A DNA stretch of 64,000 nt, from NCBI GenBank assembly GCA_020629545.1, contig JAHDDC010000009.1, positions 1-64,000 on the forward strand, in the 5' to 3' direction. Shown in pieces: positions 31,682 through 39,527 of the stretch (positions are counted from its first letter, which is position 1; every line of letters begins with the position of its first letter). The notes under the pieces are model-generated. The model worked only from the letters and a program-made list of their open reading frames with translations, had not been told where the DNA came from and made no database searches. This stretch comes from Hellea sp. GTDB lineage: Bacteria; Pseudomonadota; Alphaproteobacteria; Caulobacterales; Maricaulaceae. Position numbers and translations under genes: made by a program.

Positions 31682-31747
31682 CTGTGCCTACCCTTTTTCG
31701 CCTGAACTTGCGATTAACACGCTGTTCATCCAAATCCTACTTTAAAA

Positions 31748-34700
31748 TCAATTGTCCGGCATTGGGCTATCCTGCTGAATAGCCCGAGAGACTTCCTCGG
31801 CGATGCGGTCGCCTAACTTAAAGTTCCGGGCGATATTCAATAATTCACCTTCCAGTTTGACATTAAACTTGAATATTGCCCCGCCTAAAACTTTGGGATT
31901 AGAGCCTTCAAATTTCAGACGTAACACAATCAGTCCATCAAGCGGTCCGTTGAAAATAGCTTCCAGCTCATCATAATGAAGCTCTTTCAACGCATCAAAA
32001 GCATATCCAGCGATTTCATTCTCGGCCGTTGCCGCATCGGTTTGAGACGATTGGTATCGAATGATCCCCCCGTCTTTGACCGCCAATCGACCCTCTTCTA
32101 CCTCAACATTAACTCCGGAAATCACGACTGGCAAAACACCATTGACATTGCCGGTGGCCTTAAAGTTTTTTGCGCCGAAAAACTCGCCGAGTTCGACATT
32201 TTCAATTCGCATTTTCATCCGGTTTTCTGGGGCTGAATATTTCCACTCCGTTGGATCAAGCGAAACGGAACCGGATCCGAGCGGCCATCGGGCTTTATGG
32301 ATCATGACACCATCAGGCACGGTCTCAAAAGTAACCTCGCCATCAGGCAAGGGGAAACCCGGATCAAATGATTTCAATGTAATTGTCTGGTGACCGTCCG
32401 TTACAAGCGGAAAAAAGGACGAGAACTTTAGCTCTGAATTTAATCCGGTAATGGGTCCCGGCAAGGTTCCGAGACTGACATCGTTGAGCCGCGCCCAACC
32501 TGAGGATGTCATAGGCTCCCCTTCTGCGAACTCGATATGTATGCGAGCCTGCGCTGTCCCCCGAACATCGGCGATCTTACCCCGAAGCGCCGGAATAAAC
32601 ATTTGCGGCTGTAATTTGCGCGGCGAAAAAATCATTTCCGGAATATCGACATCCGCAATTCCCCTGCCATTTTCCAGAGAGTAAGTAATGTCCAGAGGTG
32701 TTTTTGCGCCAAATGGCAGAAAACTATCGGCCTTACCCCGCCACGCATTATCAGCATAATTGACAAAACCGGTCATGTTAAATCCGGGAAGCTCATCATC
32801 CCGTAAATCCACAACACCATTTCTATAATCAATTCGGAACTGCTCCGGGACCCCTTCGGCTTTAACCGACAATCCGCGGGCCTTGACCATATCGGTTCTG
32901 ATATCGGCACTTGGCGTTTCCAGGGAAAAATTCGGCGATTGCCCCTCCCTGATTTCGAGCACAAGGTTCGAGTTTGCCGCGGTCATAACCGTTCCCGCAC
33001 TTGGAATATTATCTGATGTCATGGTTACAGCTTCGCCAATGACATGCCATTTTTGTTGCCCTGGATTAATCTGGGCTTGAATATCGGCTCTTTCATAAAT
33101 CAGGTGCATAGACCTAAGGCCGTCCGCGCTCGTGAGGTCAGTTTCAACGCCCCGAATCTGCGCCCGAAGATTTCCGCCTTTATCACTCCGCGCAAATAAA
33201 GGGATGTGTTGATCGGGCGTCAGCGTAAATTTAACATTGCTGGCAAGCCAAGGGGCCTGGGTTTCAAATCGCGCCATTGTCACAAGCGAATTCGCCTCCG
33301 GCGTAAAATAAACTTTAGGGCCGCCATCTACATCTACGTGCAATTCGCCTTGGGCCTTAAGTCCCATAACCTTGCCGCCCGGAATGTTTCCATCATAAGC
33401 AATTTGCCCGATCATTTTGAGATTGCGGTTCTTTCCCCCTTCATAATTGACGCGGGCCTGAGTTGGCATGAGTCTGACCGCCAGCCCATCAGACGTTGAA
33501 CCCGACCAGGCTCTCGGGAGGCTGACATTGGCGCGAAAGCTATTTACGCCTTTCAGGTTTCGGCCATTTGTTGATCGAATGGCCAAATGCCCGTTTTGGA
33601 TCTTGAGCGGTAGATCCGCGTCGAGCTCGGCATTGAAGGCCAGGTCGATAAGAGCGTCATCTCGATGATAACGATACACGGCTTTATTTTGAACATTCTG
33701 GGCTATGATTTTGTAGCGTTCATTGTACCAATTCAGACTTTCGGACAGATGAATATTTGTCGAGTTCTCATCCTTTGCAATCGTCCCGGATGCGCGGGCT
33801 CCCGCGCCTTTCAATAAATCGGACAAGATATTGGATAAGGGTTTTGCGAAATTTTCTGTCACGGGTGCTTTGGACAAAGAGTCGTAAAGCGCCACTCGAT
33901 CTGCAATAGCCTTACGGCGCGTTCTGTCGGGCATGGCAATTTCGGTGACATCAGCCTGCCAATCACCGACCGCTTCGATGACACCGTCAGCTCGCCGGGG
34001 GATTGAAACGCGGCCTTGCCAGCCAATTTGACCGCGCTTTGTGAAGACAGCGCGCCCCGCAAAACTGTCAAAACTGGCCGCATAGTTTCCGGAAATATCG
34101 ACGCCCAAAGGACCGGTTGCCAAACGGCCGTCACCGGTTAACTTGACGCCTGATCCGGATAATTCCTTATATCGCCAATTCGGCACGTTAAGATCGACTT
34201 CATAATCCGGGTGTTCAGCTATTCGTGATATTGCAATCGGCCCGCTAATATTAGCTGACAGGTCTCCATAGGCGATATCAGACGGAGACAAATTGATGCG
34301 CGCAGAAAAGTTGTTTTCCGCTTGATACTCAGCGTCGACATCAAGGCTTACAAGACCAATGGGCGATTGAATAATCGCTGATGAATCCTTGATCTCAACC
34401 CGTTCAATAGCAGGATCATTCGAACTGTCATTTGACCCAATTTTATCAAGAAAAGACAAATCAGGACGAAGGTCCTCCCCGAGGGTCAAGGTGATCTCGG
34501 CTCCTGAAATCACAAGGGTTTTAAACTGACCCTCCATGGCTGAACGCCAGACATATGTGATATTGGCATTTTCCGCGGATAAAAACGACTTTCCCTGATC
34601 TCGCAGCACGATATTTTCAACTTGCGCAGAGGTTTCACTCAGCCCTGTAATATCAAACTCGGCATCAATGCCCTGCGCCTCAAGTTGAGACTTCACCTCT

Positions 34701-34864
34701 TTTTCAATGATCTCAAATCTTTGGCTCCAAAGCCATCCGATCACCAAGAGTGCCAAGGCGATCAACGCAAATACAACCCATAGGGCAATAACCCATTTGG
34801 AGCGACGCCTTTGCGGGGAATGCGCTTGGGTTTTTGCTGCGTTATGAACAGGGCGTAACGACAT
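31748..34864 (-). CDS. YdbH family AsmA-like intermembrane protein
   Basis: 1038 aa, N-terminal TM, extended beta-rich body; conserved ydbL-ynbE-ydbH order. Confidence 0.85.
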   Translation of the reverse strand: MSLRPVHNAAKTQAHSPQRRRSKWVIALWVVFALIALALLVIGWLWSQRFEIIEKEVKSQLEAQGIDAEFDITGLSETSAQVENIVLRDQGKSFLSAENANITYVWRSAMEGQFKTLVISGAEITLTLGEDLRPDLSFLDKIGSNDSSNDPAIERVEIKDSSAIIQSPIGLVSLDVDAEYQAENNFSARINLSPSDIAYGDLSANISGPIAISRIAEHPDYEVDLNVPNWRYKELSGSGVKLTGDGRLATGPLGVDISGNYAASFDSFAGRAVFTKRGQIGWQGRVSIPRRADGVIEAVGDWQADVTEIAMPDRTRRKAIADRVALYDSLSKAPVTENFAKPLSNILSDLLKGAGARASGTIAKDENSTNIHLSESLNWYNERYKIIAQNVQNKAVYRYHRDDALIDLAFNAELDADLPLKIQNGHLAIRSTNGRNLKGVNSFRANVSLPRAWSGSTSDGLAVRLMPTQARVNYEGGKNRNLKMIGQIAYDGNIPGGKVMGLKAQGELHVDVDGGPKVYFTPEANSLVTMARFETQAPWLASNVKFTLTPDQHIPLFARSDKGGNLRAQIRGVETDLTSADGLRSMHLIYERADIQAQINPGQQKWHVIGEAVTMTSDNIPSAGTVMTAANSNLVLEIREGQSPNFSLETPSADIRTDMVKARGLSVKAEGVPEQFRIDYRNGVVDLRDDELPGFNMTGFVNYADNAWRGKADSFLPFGAKTPLDITYSLENGRGIADVDIPEMIFSPRKLQPQMFIPALRGKIADVRGTAQARIHIEFAEGEPMTSSGWARLNDVSLGTLPGPITGLNSELKFSSFFPLVTDGHQTITLKSFDPGFPLPDGEVTFETVPDGVMIHKARWPLGSGSVSLDPTEWKYSAPENRMKMRIENVELGEFFGAKNFKATGNVNGVLPVVISGVNVEVEEGRLAVKDGGIIRYQSSQTDAATAENEIAGYAFDALKELHYDELEAIFNGPLDGLIVLRLKFEGSNPKVLGGAIFKFNVKLEGELLNIARNFKLGDRIAEEVSRAIQQDSPMPDN

Positions 34865-35015
34865 TTTAATTTGCGGGTCCGGGCCTTTTTTGTCTAAAAG
34901 AGCTCCGAGATTTAATTGAGTTATCTCGGGGCGGATAATTTTATAAAGCGTTAACCATAGCTAGGGCATTTAGGGAGCTTCTGGAAATGAATTTCTCCGA
35001 AAGAATTCAGTACGC

Positions 35016-36443
35016 ATGGTATCCCGTAAAGCAAAATGGTCCGCTTTGTTTAAAGAAGAAGCGCTGGAACCGCTAAAAATACGCCTAGAGGCATTTGTAA
35101 ATATGAATAACACCCGCATTTATCACGACAAACGATTCAAGTTCATCGGTGCAACAGCGCTCGTGGCAGCGGGCCTTATATGGATAGCGCCCGAAAGCCC
35201 TCCGGCGGAAGCAAAAGTCGATACCGATATTGTCAAAGCGGCCACGCCTGCAATTGATCTTAGCCGCGATGATATTTATCTTCTAAGCCATCCAGCGCCA
35301 GAAAAAGCCAAAACGCTAACGCTAAAATATGGCGACTCTCTTGGCCCGCTTCTGCAGAAAAATGGAATTGAGCCGAATGAGGCCTATGCGATTACCCAGA
35401 GCTTTGCCTCAGTTTATGACCCTCGCAAAGTCAAAGCCGGACAAGACTTTAAGCTTTTTTACGAGAATGGGCAGGTCAGCCACTTAACCTATAAGCCCAC
35501 AATCGAAAGAACCGTCTATGTGTCGCGGCAAGGCGAAATGGATTTTTCCGCGAAAGATGTGACAGCCGAGTTCAAAATGGAAACGGTCAGCGTCAAAGCC
35601 TCAATTGAGAATTCAATCTATCTTGATGCCAACTCGCTCGGGACACCTGACAAAGTCATTCAACAATTCGCAAATATATATGAGTATTCGGTCGATTTTC
35701 AGCGCGATATTCAGCCTGGCGATGAGTTCGAAATGTTCTTCGAGGTCGCAAAAGATAATAAGGGCAATATCGTCAAGGCCGGGGATCTTTTGTTCACAAG
35801 CTTTTCCCCGCGTGGAAAAAAGCTCGATTATTATCTCTATACCGACTCCAAGGGCCGCGAAAATTTCTATGACGCATCCGGAAAAACCGCAAAACGGAAA
35901 CTCCGGGCAACACCTGTGAATGGCGCCCGTCTTTCGTCGTCTTATGGGCGGCGACGTCACCCGATCCTCGGATACCGAAAAATGCATACGGGCGTAGATT
36001 TTGCGGCCCCAACGGGAACACCTATCATGGCTGCGGGAAACGGCACTGTTGAATATGCCGGGCGAAATGGCGGTTATGGAAATTATATAAGAATTCGCCA
36101 CACAGATGGTTACAAAACGGCCTATGCCCACCTATCCAAATTTGCGACCCGCAAAGGCCGCTATGTCAAACAGGATCAGATTATCGGTTATGTGGGATCA
36201 ACGGGCCGGTCAACGGGGCCGCACCTGCATTACGAAGTTCACCATCACGGTAAGAAAATCAATCCGCGACGCCTGTCACAGCTTTCAGGGAAACCGCTTT
36301 CAAACAGCGAAATGCCGGCCTTTGAAAAACGTCGCGGCGAGCTTGACCGTCTGCGGGACCAAGCCCCAATACTACAAAAAGAGCCGGTCCAGAGCGTAGA
36401 ATTAATCAATAGCGAAAGCCCTGAAATACCGGCGATCGATTAG
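35016..36443 (+). CDS. M23 family metallopeptidase
   Basis: HTGVDFAAPTGTPI...GYGNYIRIRH...YAHLSKF...GRSTGPHLHYEV. Confidence 0.93.
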   Translation: MVSRKAKWSALFKEEALEPLKIRLEAFVNMNNTRIYHDKRFKFIGATALVAAGLIWIAPESPPAEAKVDTDIVKAATPAIDLSRDDIYLLSHPAPEKAKTLTLKYGDSLGPLLQKNGIEPNEAYAITQSFASVYDPRKVKAGQDFKLFYENGQVSHLTYKPTIERTVYVSRQGEMDFSAKDVTAEFKMETVSVKASIENSIYLDANSLGTPDKVIQQFANIYEYSVDFQRDIQPGDEFEMFFEVAKDNKGNIVKAGDLLFTSFSPRGKKLDYYLYTDSKGRENFYDASGKTAKRKLRATPVNGARLSSSYGRRRHPILGYRKMHTGVDFAAPTGTPIMAAGNGTVEYAGRNGGYGNYIRIRHTDGYKTAYAHLSKFATRKGRYVKQDQIIGYVGSTGRSTGPHLHYEVHHHGKKINPRRLSQLSGKPLSNSEMPAFEKRRGELDRLRDQAPILQKEPVQSVELINSESPEIPAID

Positions 36444-36450
36444 ATTTTCA
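36443..36450. repeat. target site duplication (left copy) GATTTTCA
   Basis: Identical 8-mer flanks the element at 39457..39464. Confidence 0.93.
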
Positions 36451-36470
36451 GGCAGTGGGTCAGTTTGAAA
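36451..36470 (+). repeat. left terminal inverted repeat
   Basis: GGCAGTGGGTCAGTTTGAAA. Confidence 0.94.
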
Positions 36471-36512
36471 TTAGGCCCTAGAATATATATGATTTGACCT
36501 TATATATCTCTC

Positions 36513-36737
36513 ATGACCAAAATTACATGTAGTTGCGGCGCGGTTTACTTGGAAAAAAAGCACAAACTGACAATGCGAGATAAAGACAAAAAGCACTGTC
36601 AGCTTTGCGGTGAAGTTATTAGTTCTTGGAACGGCGCAGTTATGTACACATATGAGCTAATATCGCGACCAGAAAACTCCAATGATTTAAACTTATCAGC
36701 AAAATCTATTGTTGATAAAATCACCAAATCTAACTGA
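36513..36737 (+). CDS. small zinc-ribbon-like protein (74 aa)
   Basis: CSCGAVY...KKHCQLCGEVISSWNG: CxC and CxxC knuckles. Inside the transposon. Confidence 0.7.
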   Translation: MTKITCSCGAVYLEKKHKLTMRDKDKKHCQLCGEVISSWNGAVMYTYELISRPENSNDLNLSAKSIVDKITKSN

Positions 36738-37887
36738 AGAGCGGCAACCCCTCGCCAGGCTTATAGGACTTTTTCTTGAATGGGTCGTATGTCATTTTAG
36801 GGGGCCGCGCCTTGTCACGAATTTCTAAAATTTGCCGTGAAGCAGTATAATACCTTCCGCGCTTTTCACCATTCGCAATTAAAAGTCCAGCTTCAGCTAT
36901 AGCTGTAAGGTCTCGACTTCCAGTATTCTCAGATACATCTGCACTTAAAATATATGAGGCGCGGCGCACTTTTAGGCCCATAGAGGCCTCAACTAGCGCC
37001 AGTGCACATCTTGGCGGCAAGTTGTTGTCTAAGACGAGTGTGTAAAACTCCTTGAAGGTATTGTTTACCTCTTGAATACGTCTTAGGTGTGTCCCGGCCT
37101 GCCTGTAGTGCGCGGTCAAACAAAATCTAACCCACGGTTTAGCGTCGCGCTCAGGATTCCAGCTTCCACCCCCTACTTCCGCCAGTACGTCGTAGTATTC
37201 TTGTTGGTTGTGCCCGATATACTCTTCAATGCTAGAGAAGATTGGAGCAATCACACCATCATTGGCCATAACGGCAGTCTGCAAGCCCCTAGCGACACGT
37301 CCGTTCCCATCTGAAAAGGGGTGCATTATTGTTAGATTTAGGTGGGTCATAGCAGCCTGAAGCATTTTGGCCTCATTTGGCGCGTTCATATATCTTATCA
37401 ACTCGTCAAGAAGATCATTTAATATTGCTCTATCTGCCCCCTCGTGAACATATTCGCCTGTGCGAGTGCTTCTCACGCCGATCCAGCCGGGCCTTAGCTG
37501 ACCCGGACGCGCTTTAAGGTCATGCTGGGTAATCATATAATGGATCGCGAGGATATTATCTAAGCTGAACTTAAAGCTTGGACGTCTTACCTGCTGCAAA
37601 ATAAATCCCATTGCCTCTTGATACCCGCGAACAGCAGAGTAGGTTTCACGGTCTGCTTCTGATGGGTCAGTATTATCGATGACAGCTAGCGCATCTTCAT
37701 CCGATACGTGAATATCCTCAATCTCATTTGTTGCACGCAGCGCCTTTGCTCTAGTAATTCGGGATAGCAATCCGCTCCAGCGCCTTGGCTCTTGCTGGAC
37801 GTAACTTCTAAGCGCTTCCCTCATCTCAAATATGCGGTTTACGACGCGAAGCTCATCCTCATCATAAGAACGATATGTGAACAACAT
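36730..37887 (-). CDS. Fic family protein (putative AMPylase), C-terminal winged-helix-like region
   Basis: HPFSDGNGRVAR matches HPFx[D/E]GNGRxxR. Start set to MLFTYRSYDEDE at 37887. Confidence 0.92.
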   Translation of the reverse strand: MLFTYRSYDEDELRVVNRIFEMREALRSYVQQEPRRWSGLLSRITRAKALRATNEIEDIHVSDEDALAVIDNTDPSEADRETYSAVRGYQEAMGFILQQVRRPSFKFSLDNILAIHYMITQHDLKARPGQLRPGWIGVRSTRTGEYVHEGADRAILNDLLDELIRYMNAPNEAKMLQAAMTHLNLTIMHPFSDGNGRVARGLQTAVMANDGVIAPIFSSIEEYIGHNQQEYYDVLAEVGGGSWNPERDAKPWVRFCLTAHYRQAGTHLRRIQEVNNTFKEFYTLVLDNNLPPRCALALVEASMGLKVRRASYILSADVSENTGSRDLTAIAEAGLLIANGEKRGRYYTASRQILEIRDKARPPKMTYDPFKKKSYKPGEGLPLFS

Positions 37888-37937
37888 GAGTGTTTCCCTT
37901 TTAGTATTTGTCAAGGAGATATTATAATAACAACCAA

Positions 37938-37958
37938 ATGTCAATTATTAATTGACAT
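37938..37958. promoter_or_regulatory. 21-bp perfect palindrome (odd centre) between divergent fic and transposase genes
   Basis: ATGTCAATTA-T-TAATTGACAT; a second imperfect inverted repeat, ATAACACC-AAAT-GGTGGTTAT, overlaps it by 2 nt at 37957..37977. Confidence 0.7.
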
Positions 37959-37986
37959 AACACCAAATGGTGGTTATATAAACACC

Positions 37987-38874
37987 ATGAATAGACCGGA
38001 CACAAAAGAACGCGCTCAAATCCTGCAGATGCTTTGTGAGGGCATGGCAATCCGCGCCGTCGCTCGCATTACTGGAAGAAGTAAAAATACGATCTCGAAG
38101 CTTCTGGTGGATGCTGGCAAGGTCTGTAGCGCTTATCAAGACGAACACTTCCGCGATCTGGAAGCGCGCCGCGTTGAGGTCGACGAAATCTGGTCATTCG
38201 TATATACCAAGAAAAAGAATGTAGCTAAAGCTAAGGATGCGCCAGAAGGTGCGGGTGATATCTGGACTTGGACTGCAATCGACGCTGATAGCAAGCTGGT
38301 TATGTCTTGGCTCGTTGGTGGCCGCGACGGCGAATACGCATTGTCGTTCATGGACGACATGAAAAGCCGCCTTGCTAATCGGGTCCAGCTTACTTCTGAC
38401 GGTCATAGAGCGTATCTGGATGCTGTAGAAGAAGCTTTCGGCGCTGACGTAGACTATGCCCAATTGGTTAAGATGTATGGCAATGCGCCGGAAACCTTTA
38501 GAGGCCGCTACAGCCCCGCAACATGCACAGGCATCAAGAAAACCCGTATAGAGGGAGACCCTGATACTCATAAGGTCAGCACTTCTTACGTTGAGCGCCA
38601 GAACCTGACAATGCGGATGCACAATCGCCGCTTTACTCGCCTGACAAATGCCTTTTCAAAAAAGGTCGAAAATCATGAGGCATCAATCGCTCTTCACTTC
38701 ATGTACTATAACTTCGTCAAGATCCACAAGACGCTGAAATGCTCACCTGCTATGGCCGCAGGCGTCACCGATAAGCTTTGGGAAATGACCGATATCGTTT
38801 CAATGATTGAGCGCGCAGAGGAGCAAGGACGCCCAAAGAAACGCGGGCCATATAATAAAAAGAGGGCGGCGTAA
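37987..38874 (+). CDS. IS1-family-like DDE transposase (single ORF)
   Basis: HTH AVARITGRSKNTISKLLVDAG; VEVDEIWSF, LTSDGHRAYL and YVERQNLTMRMHNRRFTRLTNAFSKK catalytic blocks. Confidence 0.9.
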   Translation: MNRPDTKERAQILQMLCEGMAIRAVARITGRSKNTISKLLVDAGKVCSAYQDEHFRDLEARRVEVDEIWSFVYTKKKNVAKAKDAPEGAGDIWTWTAIDADSKLVMSWLVGGRDGEYALSFMDDMKSRLANRVQLTSDGHRAYLDAVEEAFGADVDYAQLVKMYGNAPETFRGRYSPATCTGIKKTRIEGDPDTHKVSTSYVERQNLTMRMHNRRFTRLTNAFSKKVENHEASIALHFMYYNFVKIHKTLKCSPAMAAGVTDKLWEMTDIVSMIERAEEQGRPKKRGPYNKKRAA

Positions 38875-38876
38875 AA

Positions 38877-39278
38877 ATGCCAATTAGTTTTTTCCCAAGA
38901 GCAGGGCAAATTTTTACCTGCAACTTTAAAGGCTTTGTTGCTCCAGAAATGGTCAAAATAAGGCCGGTTATTGTTATTTCACCGAGGCTGCCGGGCCGAT
39001 CTGAAATCGTAGCTGTGGTACCGATAAGCCTTACGCCCCCAAACAAGGAATATCCGTTTACTGTCCGGTTATCAAAAAATTACCATCCAGACGAAGAGGA
39101 TGATTTACCTTGCTGGGCCAAATGTGATATGATTTTGAATATTTCAAAAGATAGGCTTTCTTCATTTAAGGTTGGTCGAAGGAAGTGGCATACACCGAAC
39201 GCCTCAGCAGAGGATTTACGAGCGGTTAAGGACGGCGTGATACATGGATTAGGTAGAGGGGACTTGCTAAGTCAGTAA
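38877..39278 (+). CDS. PemK/MazF-like toxin family protein
   Basis: AGQIFTCNFKG...KIRPVIVISPRLPGRSEIVAVVPIS fold signature; 2 nt after the transposase stop. Confidence 0.82.
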   Translation: MPISFFPRAGQIFTCNFKGFVAPEMVKIRPVIVISPRLPGRSEIVAVVPISLTPPNKEYPFTVRLSKNYHPDEEDDLPCWAKCDMILNISKDRLSSFKVGRRKWHTPNASAEDLRAVKDGVIHGLGRGDLLSQ

Positions 39279-39298
39279 AAAACCCTTATATATTCTGA

Positions 39299-39420
39299 GT
39301 ATCCCGGTCTTCGGGCTTTAAGACCTAGATTACTAGGCAGGGTGCTCACCGAGCGATGACAAGCTCAGAGTAGCCTAGATAATGTCAATGTCCTTAACCC
39401 TGCTCCGGCAGGGTTTCGTA
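39299..39420 (+). ncRNA. putative structured noncoding RNA at right end of the transposon
   Basis: No ORF; helices GGTCTT/AAGACC, ATTACTAGGC/GCCTAGaTAAT, GAGC/GCTC and 8-bp AACCCTGC-TCCG-GCAGGGTT; promoter-like TTGCTA-17nt-TTATAT just upstream. Confidence 0.6.
39396..39416 (+). terminator. terminator-like hairpin AACCCTGC-TCCG-GCAGGGTT-T
   Basis: Perfect 8-bp stem with tetraloop, but only a short U run. Confidence 0.5.
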
Positions 39421-39436
39421 TTTCTGGAAAACAATT

Positions 39437-39456
39437 TTTCAAACTGACCCACTACC
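39437..39456 (-). repeat. right terminal inverted repeat
   Basis: TTTCAAACTGACCCACTACC. Confidence 0.94.
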
Positions 39457-39464
39457 GATTTTCA
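39457..39464. repeat. target site duplication (right copy) GATTTTCA
   Basis: Matches 36443..36450. Confidence 0.93.
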
Positions 39465-39527
39465 GGGTGACTTGTAGTTTTGCTTTTTGATCCCTAGATT
39501 AAAGACCAAAGCCATCAGGAGCACGCC

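Larger units (their letters stand above)
36451..39456. mobile_element. IS1-family-like transposon (3,006 bp) carrying zinc-ribbon, Fic, PemK/MazF genes and a putative ncRNA
   Basis: TIRs GGCAGTGGGTCAGTTTGAAA (left) and GGTAGTGGGTCAGTTTGAAA (right, reverse complement), 19/20 identical; 8-bp TSD; internal IS1-like DDE transposase. Confidence 0.94.

Noticed and set aside
35613-36131. 172-aa minus-strand ORF
   Set aside because: Antisense to the M23 peptidase gene; no supporting signal.
36513-36737. Zinc-ribbon protein as a classical antitoxin of pemK
   Set aside because: It is about 2.1 kb away with fic and the transposase between; no direct support, so only raised as an alternative.
37792-38874. 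360-aa ORF as the full-length transposase
   Set aside because: The extra N-terminus crosses the divergent promoter and overlaps fic; the recognisable protein begins at ATG 37987.
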